From the NCBI GenBank assembly GCA_038501625.1, contig JAZAYU010000266.1:248001-312000 (forward strand): a stretch of 64,000 nt of DNA, given 5' to 3'. The stretch is from Corbicula japonica. Lineage: Eukaryota > Mollusca > Bivalvia > Venerida > Cyrenidae. The notes beneath the pieces were generated by a model. That model had not been told where the DNA came from. It saw only the letters and a list, made by a program, of their open reading frames with translations, and searched no databases. Position numbers and translations under genes: made by a program. Below are positions 23,098-34,634 of this stretch, piece after piece; the first letter of the stretch is position 1; every line of letters begins with the position of its first letter.

Positions 23098-23370
23098 AGA
23101 AATTATTGCCACTGGGGGTTTAAACGAGGTTCCAGGGTGCACCAACGTCACACTTGCACCAACAGGTTCTCGTATCACAAAACAAGTACAAGTTGTCCTG
23201 GTGATATGACTCCAACCCACCCATCGGCTCAACAATGTTGCATGCAAAAGCACACAAACATATAAAACATAAGAAGCTAATAGCATTGTAAAGCCAAAGG
23301 GTATGTACTCAATGATCTTACCGAGACCAGAGTTCCTGGAGTAAAATCAGCAAGAACACGATTACAGGGA
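23098..23370 (-). mobile_element. Family A 3' UTR fragment
   Basis: GCCACTGGGGGTTTAAACGA to GCAAGAACACGATTACAGGG. The extreme 3' end is missing. A short family B piece (GACAGGAGATCTGAGAATTT) follows. Confidence 0.8.
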
Positions 23371-23996
23371 AAGATTTTTTTGACAGGAGATCTGAGAATT
23401 TAAAACCTGCATAACACAGACAACGCCCAAGTCAACATATCAACGTATTAAAATTGTTATCGGGGAAAACCACTATAGCTAATATACGAGTTTGTTGGTC
23501 ACTTCTACGAACTATGGATGTCATTCCATCGTTAATTACCGACGGTGTTTCAATATCATGACTACCATCCTGTTTTTCACCCTTTCCTAAAAGCTATACT
23601 TTCACTGAGAATGCGAAAAAAATATGTTTGTAGCTTTAATACTACAAAGTTACAGTCCGTCGATATTTTAGCCTATGCGTTCGAGTAAGTCTGACTATCT
23701 AACCTATTATCCCCTTCAGATACATAGTTCCATCCACACATTCTGAAATCAAACCATAAAGTGTCAACAAATAATGCACATACTCTTCTATACCACAAGC
23801 TCATTCCAGTGGAAACTTAATATGATTCGCTGCCTTCATTAGCCTAATCCCGGTACTTTCCGTACATGGATAAAGTACAGACCCTACGGCGTTACACATG
23901 TATTCATATTTCTGTTGTGATATTATCAGATTAAAATTTCTCCGCTGAACTTCCGAAACCTCCTATTATTCACTCCTTAAACAATAATAATGTTAC

Positions 23997-24048
23997 CTTG
24001 AGATGTTGTTGCACCTGTTTTCAAACGCAAATCTTCCTGTTCAAAAGC
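23997..24048 (-). CDS. PARP14-like gene, exon 17: end of macrodomain 2 and short linker
   Basis: A 52-nt exon (phase 0 in, phase 1 out). It encodes AFEQEDLRLKTGATTSQ; the AFEQE part completes the last helix of macrodomain 2. Supported by the TTTTTAG acceptor, the GTAACA donor and matching phases on both sides. It is too short to be found by ORF length. Confidence 0.75.
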
Positions 24049-24637
24049 CTAAAAATAAATAACAGTTTAAAAACAATCAATCAAAATGAAAATTTCAGAG
24101 TAACGAATTAATGCTTTCCTTTATTTAATTTTAAGTTTATGAACAACGACGAGTAATATCAAATTATTGTTCATCAGCAAACAGTTTTAGAAATTTGATA
24201 TCGTCATGTTCTTTACATGAGAATTACTCACCGAAAAAAGGAATATATTTAACTACTCGCCCATACTTGTAACAAGATCATTATTCCTTATTTAAAAATC
24301 ACTTGATTTTGTATCCGTAACCAGTTATAATGATGTAGGCTTATTTAATTGAATAACAACATCGGTGTTAACATAATATCAGTTTTCTCTTTACAACATA
24401 CTGCCCAGTTGACCAAAATTGTGATTAACCATTAAGTGATTTGCCTCACTAATGAAAACTAAAACTAAAAGGTATTTTTAGTGGAATTTTTAGAGATGAT
24501 TTTCTTCAAAACATTATTGAATGAACTTTATAAACTTATGTTAAGCATGCACCACATTGTGTATTAAAGTCTATTTACCTTTATAAGTTGTCAAAGTCGT
24601 GTAAATGATTCAAGTGAAATACGTGTATATAATTAAA

Positions 24638-24786
24638 GGAATATTATGACAGTATGCAGTCTGTAGGTTCGTATTTTTTCGTTAGGTATGTAAACCACAT
24701 CACGCTCGACTTTTGGTCTCGCGTTAAATTGTTTACATACCCAACTCGAAAAGAAATTTACAGATTGCATGCTGGTTTAGTATTCC
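24638..24786. repeat. Imperfect hairpin (foldback) element
   Basis: Arms: GGTATGTAAACCACAT against AAATTGTTTACATACCC, and CAGTATGCAGTCTGTA against TACAGATTGCATGCTG, ending GGAATA / TATTCC. The centre is CACGCTCGAC...GGTCTCGCG, the same CTCG-rich loop style as at 20.0 kb. Confidence 0.75.
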
Positions 24787-25168
24787 ATTTGTAAATAATT
24801 TAGATATATTGAAAGCTTTTGAACTGTTACTTTTGCTAAATGCACGTCAGTAGTAAGGTTGCAAAGATTGGGAATTTATTTTATCTTTTGAAAAAAATGT
24901 GAAATTTGCATATCAGAAATCGTCACGCTCACAAAACACAGCAGCGAAAAAGGAGACAGGAAAAGAGAGCATGTTTTTATAAGTATGTCAAAATCCAATA
25001 AACGTCACAAACAATAAACGAAAAAGAGAACCCTTGGGGTTAAACATCTTGGAAGGTTAGTGGCAAAACAATTTGCCACTGGGGGTTTGAAACAGGTTTT
25101 GAGGTACATTAACCTACACTTACACAGGGTCTCATATCACAAAACAATTACAAGTTGTCTTGGTGAAA

Positions 25169-25300
25169 TGTCTATGGTTTTTCCATTACTGCATGTCATG
25201 ACATTGAACTTTCTTTTTATTGTTCTTTCTTTGTATGACTTGTATGTATTCTGCCATGTTTTGTTTTACTTATACCAAAATAAATAATAATAAAATAACT
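25169..25300 (+). mobile_element. Possible LINE 3' end
   Basis: A 130-bp stretch, absent from the other family A tails, ends in AATAAATAATAATAAAAT, a short repeat tail like that of CR1-type LINEs. Only the last ~130 bp are present, as expected from 5' truncation. Confidence 0.4.
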
Positions 25301-25483
25301 CCAGTCCACTTATCAGCTCAACAATGTTGCATATAAAGCACACAAAACATAAAACATAAGAAGCTTATAGCATTGAATAGCCAAGGGGCGGGAACGCAAT
25401 GATCTTACTGAGACCAGAGTACCTGTAGTTAAATCAGTAAGAACACGATGACAGGGATAAGGAAACTAGATGGGTCTTCAGTT

Positions 25484-25899
25484 GTGTCGCCCTCTAGTAC
25501 AATGTAGGAAAACATGCTGTTTAAAAAGCGGCATAACTCCATCTTGACCAAAACAACTTGTCATCATCATGAGCGTGTTATCTTATTAGCAATATAATTT
25601 GAACGTTTCATGAATAAATATTGAGAAATGGCAAAGCTATAACCAACATTACGTTTTCGTTAAAAACTCAAGTACAAAAAGGGGAAAGACTTCATCAAAT
25701 GTGACCTTGACCTAAATAATTTTGCATCAACATGAGCGTTTTGTCCTAAGCAAAATAATTTGAAAGTTTCATGAAGAGAAAATTGAGAAATGGCAAAGTA
25801 AAAGCCAACGTTAAGTTTTCGTGACGGACGGACGGACAGACAGACCGACGGACGGACAAATGATCCCTATGTATCGCCATTTCTTCGAAAGGGTGACAC
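25484..25899. mobile_element. Small TIR-bounded tandem-core element
   Basis: GTGTCGCC (left) and GGGTGACAC (right) enclose two diverged ~175-bp units (each with AGCGTGTTATC or AGCGTTTTGTC, ATTGAGAAATGGCAAAG and TTTTCGT). These are followed by a GACGGACGGACAGAC run and ATCCCTATGTATCGCC. Same design as 8,481-9,894. Confidence 0.7.
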
Positions 25900-26273
25900 A
25901 TAAAAGAAGCTTCTAGGTTCTATTAGAAACAGACTTCCCCATAAACCTTTATAAACTCTTAAACCCAAGCCACCGTCGTGCAATCAAAGAGGTAAGCATA
26001 ATGATCAACTATATATGAGTTGATCACCAGGCCTATAGAGCGCTGTAGATTATTATGTTGTTAACCTTGGTTTTTACGAATAACCGGGAGGGATTACAAT
26101 TGCCTTTTTCGTAAGTTTATGAATTTGATCTCCTTAAAAAACTGGCTGTGAAATACCTTGCTGCAATAGAGTTTTTAAACTTCAATTTTCAATTTATGAT
26201 ATTGTTCAATATATCTTGTTCTGTTAAGTGTTTGTAATGATATGGTATTTTTGTGAATACGGTATTTGTTTAA

Positions 26274-26465
26274 AAATGTGAAATATGCATATCAGGAATC
26301 GCCACTCTCACAAAACACAGCATCCTCACACAGAGAATAGAGTAAAATAGAGCATATGTTTATAAGTACGTCAACTTTAAAACGACACCACAAACAATTA
26401 ACGAAAATGAGAATCCTGGTGGTCACCGCCTTAGAACGGTCAGTGGCAAAATAGTTTATGCATTA
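26274..26465 (-). mobile_element. Family A 3' tail fragment
   Basis: GTGAAATATGCATATCAGGA, CGACACCACAAACAATTAAC and AACGGTCAGTGGCAAAATAG. Confidence 0.85.
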
Positions 26466-26704
26466 CCCCACAAAGGAGCATGCTTGAGGCCCCCTACGGT
26501 ACTTGCATTGTTCAATCTACGTTAAGCCTCGTTTCTAAATTCATCCGTATACTATTTTTAATAACATGGTGTATTGCTTTTGATAAAAAACATTTTTTTT
26601 TAAATGTCATTCAAAGTTCTGCATAAATCGACACAATAAGCATGTTTTCGTCCCATTAAGTTACGAGTGAATATATGTTAAAAACTAAGCGAGAAATTAA
26701 CTAC

Positions 26705-26926
26705 CGTAACGGTCTCTGCATCTCCTGGGAAGACTACAAAATGTACTTCTTTAAGAGGCGAGGGAGAATGTTGACTGTTGTACTCTGCTACTGTTGAATA
26801 CATAACAGCAGCGACAATATCGCGGGGGTATCCAAGATTACCGGTTCCGATAGCCGGAAATGAAATTGACGACAGATTAAGGTCTTCTGTTTTGTCCAAA
26901 CAGCAAACAATAATATTCCTCAAGAA
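26705..26926 (-). CDS. PARP14-like gene, exon 16: macrodomain 2, C-terminal half
   Basis: A 74-codon phase 0-0 exon with a TTTTTGCAG acceptor. FLRNIIVCCLDKTEDL is the helix, and SISFPAIGTGNLGYP is the near-perfect consensus phosphate loop. Then come DIVAAVMYSTVAEY and EVHFVVFPGDAETVT. Of the three macrodomains this one keeps the closest match to the binding-loop consensus. Confidence 0.88.
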
Positions 26927-27085
26927 CTGCAAAAACAACAAGAAGGATAATGAAAATGTATTAATTTTTAGTACCTTCCAAAAAGCAATTCAAAATAGTA
27001 CAACGCTTTCAAAATATATCGTCCTGTTTATTGTTTGAAATATCAAAGAAATTAATCATGATAAATGAATCTTCTGGCTTCTTAC

Positions 27086-27322
27086 CTGTTTGCTATTATC
27101 TGGGTTTTGTTTGTCAAACATAGGTAATGCAGTATGGAAAACATATTTGCATCTCAAATTATGCCCAGATGAGACTGCAATTCTTTCTGTCTTTAAACCA
27201 TCTGGATATTTTTTGGTAACTTCTGTTTGTAGGCCTTGACCAGCAGCTTGCAGTAGAGAAGCCGATGCTTTTCCATTAGTCAAAACAAGATCATCTGAAG
27301 TCGTGTTCACAATGACATCAAC
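27086..27322 (-). CDS. PARP14-like gene, exon 15: macrodomain 2, N-terminal half
   Basis: A 79-codon phase 0-0 exon. VDVIVNTTSDDLVLTNG is the ADP-ribose loop with I-V-N-T-T. It is followed by ASASLLQAAGQGLQTEV and CKYVFHTALP (the conserved H in the central strand). It is a clean macrodomain of the PARP9/14 type. Confidence 0.88.
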
Positions 27323-27454
27323 CTAAAATAGAATATTAAAACAGTAAGATAAATACCATAACATAAGATAAATACCATAACTTCTCCATAGGCTTTAGTA
27401 TGGATATACAATCATTAATCTCTCATAGCGTGCTTGCGTTCTTACTATCAAAAA

Positions 27455-27530
27455 ATGTGAAATATGAATATTAGGAATGGCCACATCTAGCAGACTTAAC
27501 CTTCAAACACAGCAACAGAAAAGAAAGGAT
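27455..27530 (-). mobile_element. Family A 3' end fragment, degenerate
   Basis: GTGAAATATGAATATTAGGA then CAAACACAGCAACAGAAAAG; about 75 bp. Confidence 0.6.
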
Positions 27531-27792
27531 AAATTTTGTTCGAGACTGTGAATTTGTCTTTGAATGTTTGAGAAAACGGCAGTCGATTTATAATGGAGGT
27601 TAAATGTCGATGAAAATGCTTTTTAACATGAGTACGGTGCTCTTTGTCTGATCGAAATCGGTCCTGAAATTACTGAAAAATAAGCAAAAACCTACCCGAA
27701 GCGAGTGATTCTGTGTGTGCACGACATCCAAAAAGTCACGTGGTATAGCCAACCTGATTAAAAAAGTTAGTTTAGCATAGACATTTATTTAC

Positions 27793-27926
27793 CTGTTCTT
27801 TAGCAAGTTCCCCTTTTATGATTTTAATCGATATGTTGTCGTGTTGAGAACTTGATTTTCTTGTATTAGTTGGTGAAGGATTCGATGGAGGCGATGTAGT
27901 CGGAAGTACCGTAGATTTCGCTTTAC
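27793..27926 (-). CDS. PARP14-like gene, exon 14: linker and first strand of macrodomain 2
   Basis: Phase 1 in, phase 0 out. A Ser/Thr/Pro-rich linker (PTTSPPSNPSPTNTRKSSS) is followed by ISIKIIKGELAKEQ, the first beta strand of macrodomain 2, with GEL replacing the usual GDI. The donor is CAG|GTAAAT. Confidence 0.82.
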
Positions 27927-28194
27927 CTAGAACAACATCAACATATTCAATCTCTTTTTTCCCTTCTTTTTATTATCAATATATTAATAAAAACGAGAGA
28001 ATATATACTCGTTCATATTTTAACTTGCTCTAGCACAAATATGTAGCCGAATCTTAAGCAGACATGTTTGCTCGTTGGATATTAATTGTACGTTGAATAT
28101 ACTGATAGATGATTGTTCCCATGTATTGCCTGTTAAATACATTGCTATCGAATTTAAATAAATATGTTGTAAAACTTTTTGCCACTATAACACG

Positions 28195-28325
28195 AGATTG
28201 AATCGATATTTAATGGTTTTCATTGGGTAAAGAAAACAGTTGCTGGGTTGTTTAAAGTGTGAGGCTCGAAGGGCCGCCGGACTGAAGGATCCCTATGTGT
28301 CAATCTGCTATCGCAGGCGACACCA
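28195..28325. repeat. Half of a foldback element joined to a tandem-core element end
   Basis: ATTGAATCGATATTTAATGG, then CAGTTGCTGGGTTGTTTAAA and GTGAGGCTCGAAGGGCC match one arm of the hairpin at 55.24 kb. ATCCCTATGTGTC...CGCAGGCGACAC is the right end of the 8.5-kb type element. A chimera of two families. Confidence 0.65.
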
Positions 28326-28825
28326 AATTCCGAAAGAGCGCAGAGGAAGGATGTTTTACATAAAAATTACTTTATACTTACTCAAGTGCAAGGGACAATA
28401 TTATACAGAGCCTACCAATTTTAATTTTAGTATGCCACTAACTGCCTTTACCCAATCAAACCAACACAGTTTGCGCTGGAACACTGATAAACGTGTTCTT
28501 CATTTTATGGCACCGATAACCGATTTGTAAGGATGACAATACTTATATTTTTGGTAAGGGGAAACCTTAGGACTGCAACTCACAAACCGTGCTACAATTC
28601 ACCATTAACGACAGGGGCTCCAGCATTTGACCGGTAATTGTATTTCTTTTGCAGCAGCGCTTATTACCCTACTTGATAAACTTACATGAACAATGCCACC
28701 AGTTAATGCTTTGCATATAAATGTGACCATAAGAGTTTGCCCTAAATGAGAAAACTTTGTGTACAACTAAACACAGCTAAGATAGCTTAACTCTTTGGTT
28801 GCTCGACGGTGGGAGGGGTTTAAAA

Positions 28826-29431
28826 AGTGAAATATGCATATCAGGAATAGCCACATCCAGCAGACACAGTCTCCCCACACAGCCAAAAAGTGGAGAGGAA
28901 AAGAAAGCATGGTATTTAAATAATCAGTTTCGAAATAGCCGCCACAAATAATTAACGAAAGTGAGAACCCGGCGGGGTTATATGTACCGCCTTGAAGAGT
29001 TTATGAAGGTTTATGGGGAAATCGTAAAAGAACATATACGTTCGTTTTGTTTCTTTTATCCCTGTCATCGTGTTCTTGCTGATTTGACCCCATGTGCTCG
29101 TGTCTCGGTAAGATCATTGAATACCCGCCATATTGATTTGGTAATGCTATTAGATTCGTATGTTATATATGTTTGTGTGCTTTTGCATGCAATATTGTGG
29201 AGTTGAAGACAACTAATGCATGTTGGTTAATAGGAGAGAATCTGTTGGGGGGGGGGGGAGATAAAGTGAGCTTTGTGCACCCTAGATCCTGGTTTAAACC
29301 CAAAGTGGCAAATTGTTTTCTTAGTTGAATTTGACATACTTATAAACACATGCTCTTTTGTCCTCTCTTCTTTTTCGCTGCGGGGAGGCTGCGTTTTGTG
29401 TGTGTTGCGATTCCTGATATGCATATTTCAG
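28826..29431. mobile_element. Two family A tails in inverted orientation
   Basis: Minus tail 28,826-28,995 (GTGAAATATGCATATCAGGA to GGCGGGGTTA) meets plus tail 28,996-29,431 (GAGTTTATGAAGGTTTATGG to CTGATATGCATATTTCAG). The plus tail is interrupted by a 12-13 nt G-run at 29,247. Its end lies about 36 nt from the donor of exon 13. Confidence 0.8.
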
Positions 29432-29466
29432 TGTTGTAAGATGATATGATTATAAGTTACCATTAC

Positions 29467-29729
29467 CTCTTTTTTGTGCTTTTGTCCTACCACCGCTTAC
29501 AGTTTGGCCCGGAATGACTTCATTTGTACTTGGTGGTCTGGATTGGTCATCGCTAGTTATTCGAACATTGTTACGCCCTAAGAAAGAGCACATCGCGTTC
29601 GCAAATCCTTGAACTTTATCGTTATCCGTGTCACACAAGTAAACTGTTTCTATACAGCTGTCTTGCTTCTCTATATAGAATCTTCTTACACCATCCACGA
29701 TAGCAGTAGTAGCGGCTTGCACAGGAAAA
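29467..29729 (-). CDS. PARP14-like gene, exon 13: macrodomain 1, C-terminal part plus linker
   Basis: Phase 2 in, phase 1 out. The junction restores NGFPVQAATTAI, the usual G-F/Y-P and helix after the macrodomain loop. The strand TVYLCDTDNDKV and helix FANAMCSFLG finish the fold. A hydrophilic linker (SDDQSRPPSTNEV) leads towards macrodomain 2. The donor GTAATG lies about 36 nt from the end of a family A element. Confidence 0.85.
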
Positions 29730-30106
29730 CTGTAAGATCAGGTGGTGGGAGTATAGTTACTAGCAAATGGCAAATTTGTGTGCGTGGGTGCGTGCGAACG
29801 TGGTGTATTTTAGTTTAATATTTGTTTAACCTTAATCTTACAGGATATCTTTTGGACTTAACTGCGTAGGTAGTATGTTTTAATTGTCTGGTGATGAAAA
29901 TATAGTAAGTTGTTTTGTTCTGAATTCACTTTAATTTAAATATTATGAATAATCGGTTTCAGAAATTTTTGTGAGAGCTTAAAGGCAACCAGAAGGAATC
30001 CTAATATCTTCCCGACAATACATAAATTAATTAAATGTAAAACGTGGTTTATCGCATTACTCTTAAAGTATATCTATATTTTTATTTAAGGAGCAAGTAA
30101 CTGTAC

Positions 30107-30350
30107 CCATTGACTCCACATCCAACAGCTGGAATCGCGACTGACTTCAGATTTAGAGCATTTGCTTGGATGAGACAAAGCAATATAGTTTTTGTGAGGT
30201 TTTCTTTTTCTTTGTTTTTCCCACCTTTCCATTCATCACTTTTAAAATGTGCCACATATTTCGTCTTCAAATTTCCACCGTCTGTTATAAAAATCTCCAT
30301 ATCATTTAGCTGTCCATGTTTTGCACAAGCATCCTTTATGCTCTGTCCAC
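30107..30350 (-). CDS. PARP14-like gene, exon 12: macrodomain 1, middle
   Basis: Phase 1 in, phase 2 out. It continues macrodomain 1 with GGQSIKDACAKHG, the central strand YVAHFKS, a lysine-rich insertion (GGKNKEKENL), and VAIPAVGCGVNG, the phosphate-binding loop. In vertebrate PARP14 the first macrodomain can remove ADP-ribose from proteins. Pocket motifs are preserved here, so activity is plausible but not shown. Confidence 0.85.
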
Positions 30351-30404
30351 CTAACAAAAACAAAGTTTTGTTTGTTTTAAAAATCGCAGCATCATTTAAT
30401 TATA

Positions 30405-30660
30405 TACTCAACAAAAATAGAAACCTGACACTTTATATTTGGTGTATTTTCCTGGAATCAGATTTAAAGCTAATTGAATTGTGGTATGTAATAAAAATTG
30501 TGCATGTTTTGAACTTAGTTATGCATTTTGATATTTTTGGTGCATGAAACAAGTGCTTCAGTGGTTATTTTCTTTTGGATGGTGCAAAAATATATAGATT
30601 TTGAATATGCACCTCATACTTATTAAAAGTTACAGTGTCAGGTTTCTTTTTTGTTGAGTA
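30405..30660. mobile_element. 256-bp MITE with ~28-bp TIRs
   Basis: TACTCAACAAAAATAGAAAC...CTGACACT on the left mirrors AGTGTCAG...TTTTTTGTTGAGTA on the right, with TATA flanking both ends. TIR length and TA flanks suggest a mariner/Tc1-type MITE. In the intron between exons 11 and 12. Confidence 0.8.
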
Positions 30661-31039
30661 TATATTATAAATCATTCTACATATAAAATTATCTCTACAT
30701 TCAGTATAGGTAAATTTACCGTTCTTGATGGTAACATGCTAATTTCAAACCATGCAGAATGTCAATCATCGCGGGTGGCAGTATATAGGCATACTTGAAC
30801 TATTTTCTTTTGGCGGGGGGATAGGCTTGTATGCACTGTGTTTCTCGCATGGTTGGTCAGGCGCTACCCCCGCATCGTGGCTGCGAGGTTATCTTTACAT
30901 TTGTTAATGCTTGTATTTACATGTAGCATGAATGGTCCATGTTTCCGCTTTGTTTGTTATTATAACTATAAACGTTGTCTATCTTTAAAGTTTACTCTTT
31001 GCTTGAACCCGAGAAAATTAAGAAATGAATTTTACCACT

Positions 31040-31172
31040 CGGATTCTCAGGTTCGTTAACTGTTTAGGCGTCTATTTTGAAATTGATGTTTGTATAACCA
31101 TGATCTTTTCTCCTCTGTACATTGTGACTGTATGGGGAGGCTGTGTTACTAGAAACATTCCTGATATGTATA
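31040..31172 (+). mobile_element. Family A 3' end fragment
   Basis: CTCGGATTCTCAGGTTCGTTAAC to CATTCCTGATATGTATATTT; degenerate. Confidence 0.65.
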
Positions 31173-31373
31173 TTTTCATTTCATACTTTTTAAAAGCACA
31201 AACATTTAAATACCGATTAAGACTAGGCAGTCGAACTTGAAAGCAAGGTATGACAAATATTTTAACTTTCATTCTATTATATTTAACTTCAGCAGATAAA
31301 CCATTAAACTAGTTGATTAGTTAAATCATTAAATAATATGTATGACCTTTTATTTGTATTGATTTTTTCATAC

Positions 31374-33050
31374 CTTTGGATGCAATAGCACTCCCTAAGC
31401 CACCAAGCAACTGTAAATTTTCATCTGACGGATTAAGGATAAGGCCCACTTCTTTATCTGTAATATCACAAACAGTTGCAACGATATGTCGTGAACCTGC
31501 TTTGTAGCTGGCAATTACATCTGGCGTCGACGAATCATCCTGTCCAACTATTTTAATTCTGCACGGCTGTAATGTTTCAATTTGTTCCAAATTTTCTTTT
31601 CCCTTTCTTGTTTTTAAATAATCAGATAAACCTGGTCTCGTCATTGAATAATTCTGAGTTTTTACCTTTTTCAGGATTTCTTTGACTTTAACAATTGCAT
31701 GTTTTGCACCTTTGTCTAATCCCTTTACTTCAATACGTTGGTGTTCGTTATCAAAATTCACCTGTATGTATTCTTTTTCATGTCCTTTTGTGACAGCAGC
31801 GATTTCTTTTGTGTGATGTCGTTCAAGTAATAGGATGATATCAGTTTCACACGCAATAGTTTCAACAATAATGGAGTTATTTTTAATATACAAGTTAATT
31901 TGATCTGTGACCGAATTTATGATATCATCAGTTGCACAAACAATAATTTCGCTACTATCCGCGGATACTGTTACTGAAGCTTTTCCTGCGTATGATCTTT
32001 GGATATCTTCCACTTCATTTTGCCACACGGTCGACTTCAAATTCGGAATTTCAAACTCTTTTATGTTTATGGAAGTTTCTTGTACTGATTCTCGAATAGT
32101 TCGCAAACTCTGTTGTTGGAGATTTCTATCAGAACAACATACAACGAGGTCCCCACCTTCAACCATCCAAACAACATGTTCTCCTTCTTTTTTCAGCTTT
32201 GCATCAATTACGTTTCTTGTTTCCGGACATCCATATAACTCAAGAGACACTGCAGATAAATTCCCGCAAGTGAAAGAAAAGAACTGACCAGACTTTTCGT
32301 AAATGTGCAATTTTGCGTCACGAACTGAACTCAAACTTCCTTCTAAAGTTATTTTTGATTCTTCCATATTTACGTCTGTATTCAAATCAGGATACCTGGT
32401 TCCAATTTCGTCTATAACGTTTATTTTTATCAACAACTGTAAGTCCAACTGTTTAATGAATTTTAGGTCCTCCTTTACCTTTGAAAGGTCTTTTACTAGT
32501 CCAGCAAGGGCTTCTTCAATTTCTTGACGAAGAGCGTTCGCTGCATCCGTTTTGCCAACTATCTTAAATATCCCTCTGTCCTGAAGACGAACAACAGTAA
32601 CCTCTTCAGGATTACTTAAAGTCATTGCCTTTTGGTAGTTGTCAGCTCTCTCCCAAATATTTTGATAGACCGAAACATCAATTTCTATTATTGGTGTCAA
32701 CAGGTTTTCAAAAGCTGCCATTGCATTTTCTTTCCACGACTTAATGACTAACGATGCACCTTTTTCATTCCTTTTCACGTCACATTCTAATCGAATAGAT
32801 GACATCTGCTCCGATGGCCAAGAAATGTTTACTCTTTTCTTCAAAAGTTCATTTTCTACGTGATGACGGTATTCGGATTTGATAAGAAACTGAAGTTTGT
32901 ATGAATCGTTCGTATCAATATCAATTGGATCAGGAAGTTTCAGTTTCCGTTCGTTATCGCCTTCAGGGCATCCTAAACACAATGCATAACGCTTGACGGA
33001 CAACTGTCTACCAGAGAGCTGATGTGTTCGTTGAACGATATCATCAATTC
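31374..33050 (-). CDS. PARP14-like gene, exon 11: KH-like repeats and N-terminal third of macrodomain 1
   Basis: A single 1,677-nt exon (559 codons), by far the largest. The first ~490 residues show repeated units of about 70-80 residues. Each has a hydrophobic strand, a helix and patterns such as FKIVGKTDAANAL or IEVKGLDKGAKHAI, typical of the tandem KH-like folds of PARP14. The last ~60 residues enter macrodomain 1: ATVCDITDKEVGLILNPSDE, then LLGGLGSAIASKG. These carry the DIT and N-P-S motifs of the ADP-ribose pocket. The donor GTATGA joins exon 12 to give the canonical SKGGQSIKDAC. Confidence 0.9.
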
Positions 33051-33444
33051 CTGAAAAAGGTTATCTTTTCGCCTTAATTTTTACACAATTCTGAATTGGT
33101 ATGTCGTCAATTAAAAGCAATAATTTCAATGGTTTTATAGTACATATAAGATATCGAATAGAAAATAAACCTTTAAACCGCTTTAAATCACAATCAAAAT
33201 AATTGACCAGTATAATAGTGACAACATTGAACCGTCGTAACACTGTTAACAGCCGCAACATAACACTAAACGACTGCTGTGTTTACAAATTAAAATCGAT
33301 ATTTATGAATCCAGTTTTGACAAATCTATTCCCGAGGGATCGTTATTCTCCGTAGAGATAATAATGATAGAGTTGATAGAGTTTTATATGTCAGTTTCGT
33401 ATTTCATATTGATTTTTAAGCCGTAGTTAGTCATTTAAGTTTAC

Positions 33445-33678
33445 CTTTGTAATCCTCGAAGTACACCAAGCCCGCTTCTTCATCGGAAATCATTGAAACA
33501 TTTTCAACAACACCTCCTCCTCCCTTTTTGCTCTCAAAATACAATTGTACAGTTTCTTTGGTAACATCTGGGGCAAGGTTTCCAACCCATATGCAGTTTG
33601 AGATAGGTACTCTGGACAACTTTAAATATTCGCCCTCAAGTTTTGATTTCGAGCAGGCTTTCTCCAGTTTACCAAAGT
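33445..33678 (-). CDS. PARP14-like gene, exon 10: RRM-like module 9
   Basis: A 78-codon phase 1-1 exon. The core is CIWVGNLAPDVTKETVQLYF, followed by ESKKGGGGVV and VYFEDYKG. It is the last of the single-exon RRM-like modules before the large KH-like exon. Both splice sites are clear (TTTTCAG; GTAAAC). Confidence 0.82.
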
Positions 33679-33920
33679 CTGAAAAGACGTTACCATGAGC
33701 AAAACAAAATATTTAAAATATATCTTGCAGGTATTTAAATTTCACCTTTCTCTTATTTTCGTTATCTTAATATTTTGCTGTACATAAAAAATGAAACAAT
33801 AAAAACTTGATACATTTAATTTAACAAAGAATGAGTAAAGTAAAAATGCGAGTGCAAAAATTGTTAAAGAACGTGTTTCTTTAATGAAATAATAATTATT
33901 AAGAAAATAGGTTTAAAAAC

Positions 33921-34157
33921 CCGGTTTATGTTCCATAGTAACAAGCGCAACATCCATCAGTTCTGCGTGGTAAGATATAGAGATTGGCTTTATGGTCGAT
34001 TTCGCCTCCAAAAAATTCATTAAACTATCTTTGGATGTTTGCTCTGCTATCCCTCTCACAAGTATTTTCTTATCATCATATGGTGGTGGAACATACAAGC
34101 TAACTTCAAGTTCATGACCTTCTATAGAATGAGTTTTACTTGCAGCTCTCTCCGCAA
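33921..34157 (-). CDS. PARP14-like gene, exon 9: RRM-like module 8
   Basis: A 79-codon phase 1-1 exon: KILVRGIAEQTSKDSLMNFL, then VALVTMEHKPG. The donor GTTTTTAAA is weak. It was chosen because the phase fits and a stop codon follows immediately in the reading frame, so the exon cannot extend further. The acceptor TTTACAG is good. Confidence 0.75.
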
Positions 34158-34334
34158 CTGTAAATATATACAAGTTACTACGTAATTACACACCTCAGTT
34201 ATATATTCACCAAACATTCCGATAGTTTATTAAATTCATAGTTAATCAAAGTTCATTTGAAACAAAGTTACAAAATGTACACACTGAATATTATGTGATT
34301 GGAAATAATTTAATTTTTATTAAACAAAACTCAC

Positions 34335-34634
34335 CCTCGTGGTTTTCGAATTTTATGTATTTTACATTGTTGTCTTCCATGTCATCCATAATCTCCACTA
34401 CCTTATCACCTCCTGAACGTTTCGTATTTTCAAAGTATAATGTAATAGTTTCTCGTGTGCTGGAACTTTGTATTCCTTTGACCTTTATAATATCGGTGTT
34501 GGAGAGATCAGCTTTATCTTCTGCAATTTCCGGTGCAGAATGGTTTTTGTCTTCTTTTGTGGGCATATCACCTTTGTAAAGTTCAACGATGAGTTCTTTC
34601 CAGCTGTGGTCTTTCTTCAGAACACGAGTTGCAA
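34335..34634 (-). CDS. PARP14-like gene, exon 8: RRM-like module 7
   Basis: A 100-codon phase 1-1 exon. It has a charged linker (MPTKEDKNHSAPEIAEDK), then DIIKVKGIQSSSTRET, LYFENTKRSGGDKV, and the closing YIKFENHEG. The intron before it is about 9.5 kb, the second largest seen, and holds two LINE relics and four DNA-transposon-like elements. Confidence 0.82.

Larger units (their letters stand above)
24893..26120 (-). mobile_element. Family A copy interrupted by two later insertions
   Basis: Tail from GTGAAATTTGCATATCAGAA through GCAAGAACACGATGACAGGG (25,460), then resuming TTCTAGGTTCTATTAG (25,912) to CCAGGCCTATAGAGCGCTGT and beyond. Interrupted by a LINE-like 3' tail (25,169-25,300) and by the TIR element 25,484-25,899. 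The order of events is therefore readable: family A first, inserts later. Confidence 0.8.

Noticed and set aside
30110..30547. Plus-strand 145-codon ORF
   Set aside because: Antisense to exon 12 of the PARP14-like gene and running into a MITE; no independent support.
31907..32527. Plus-strand ORFs of 126 and 74 codons
   Set aside because: Antisense shadows of the large KH-like exon 11.
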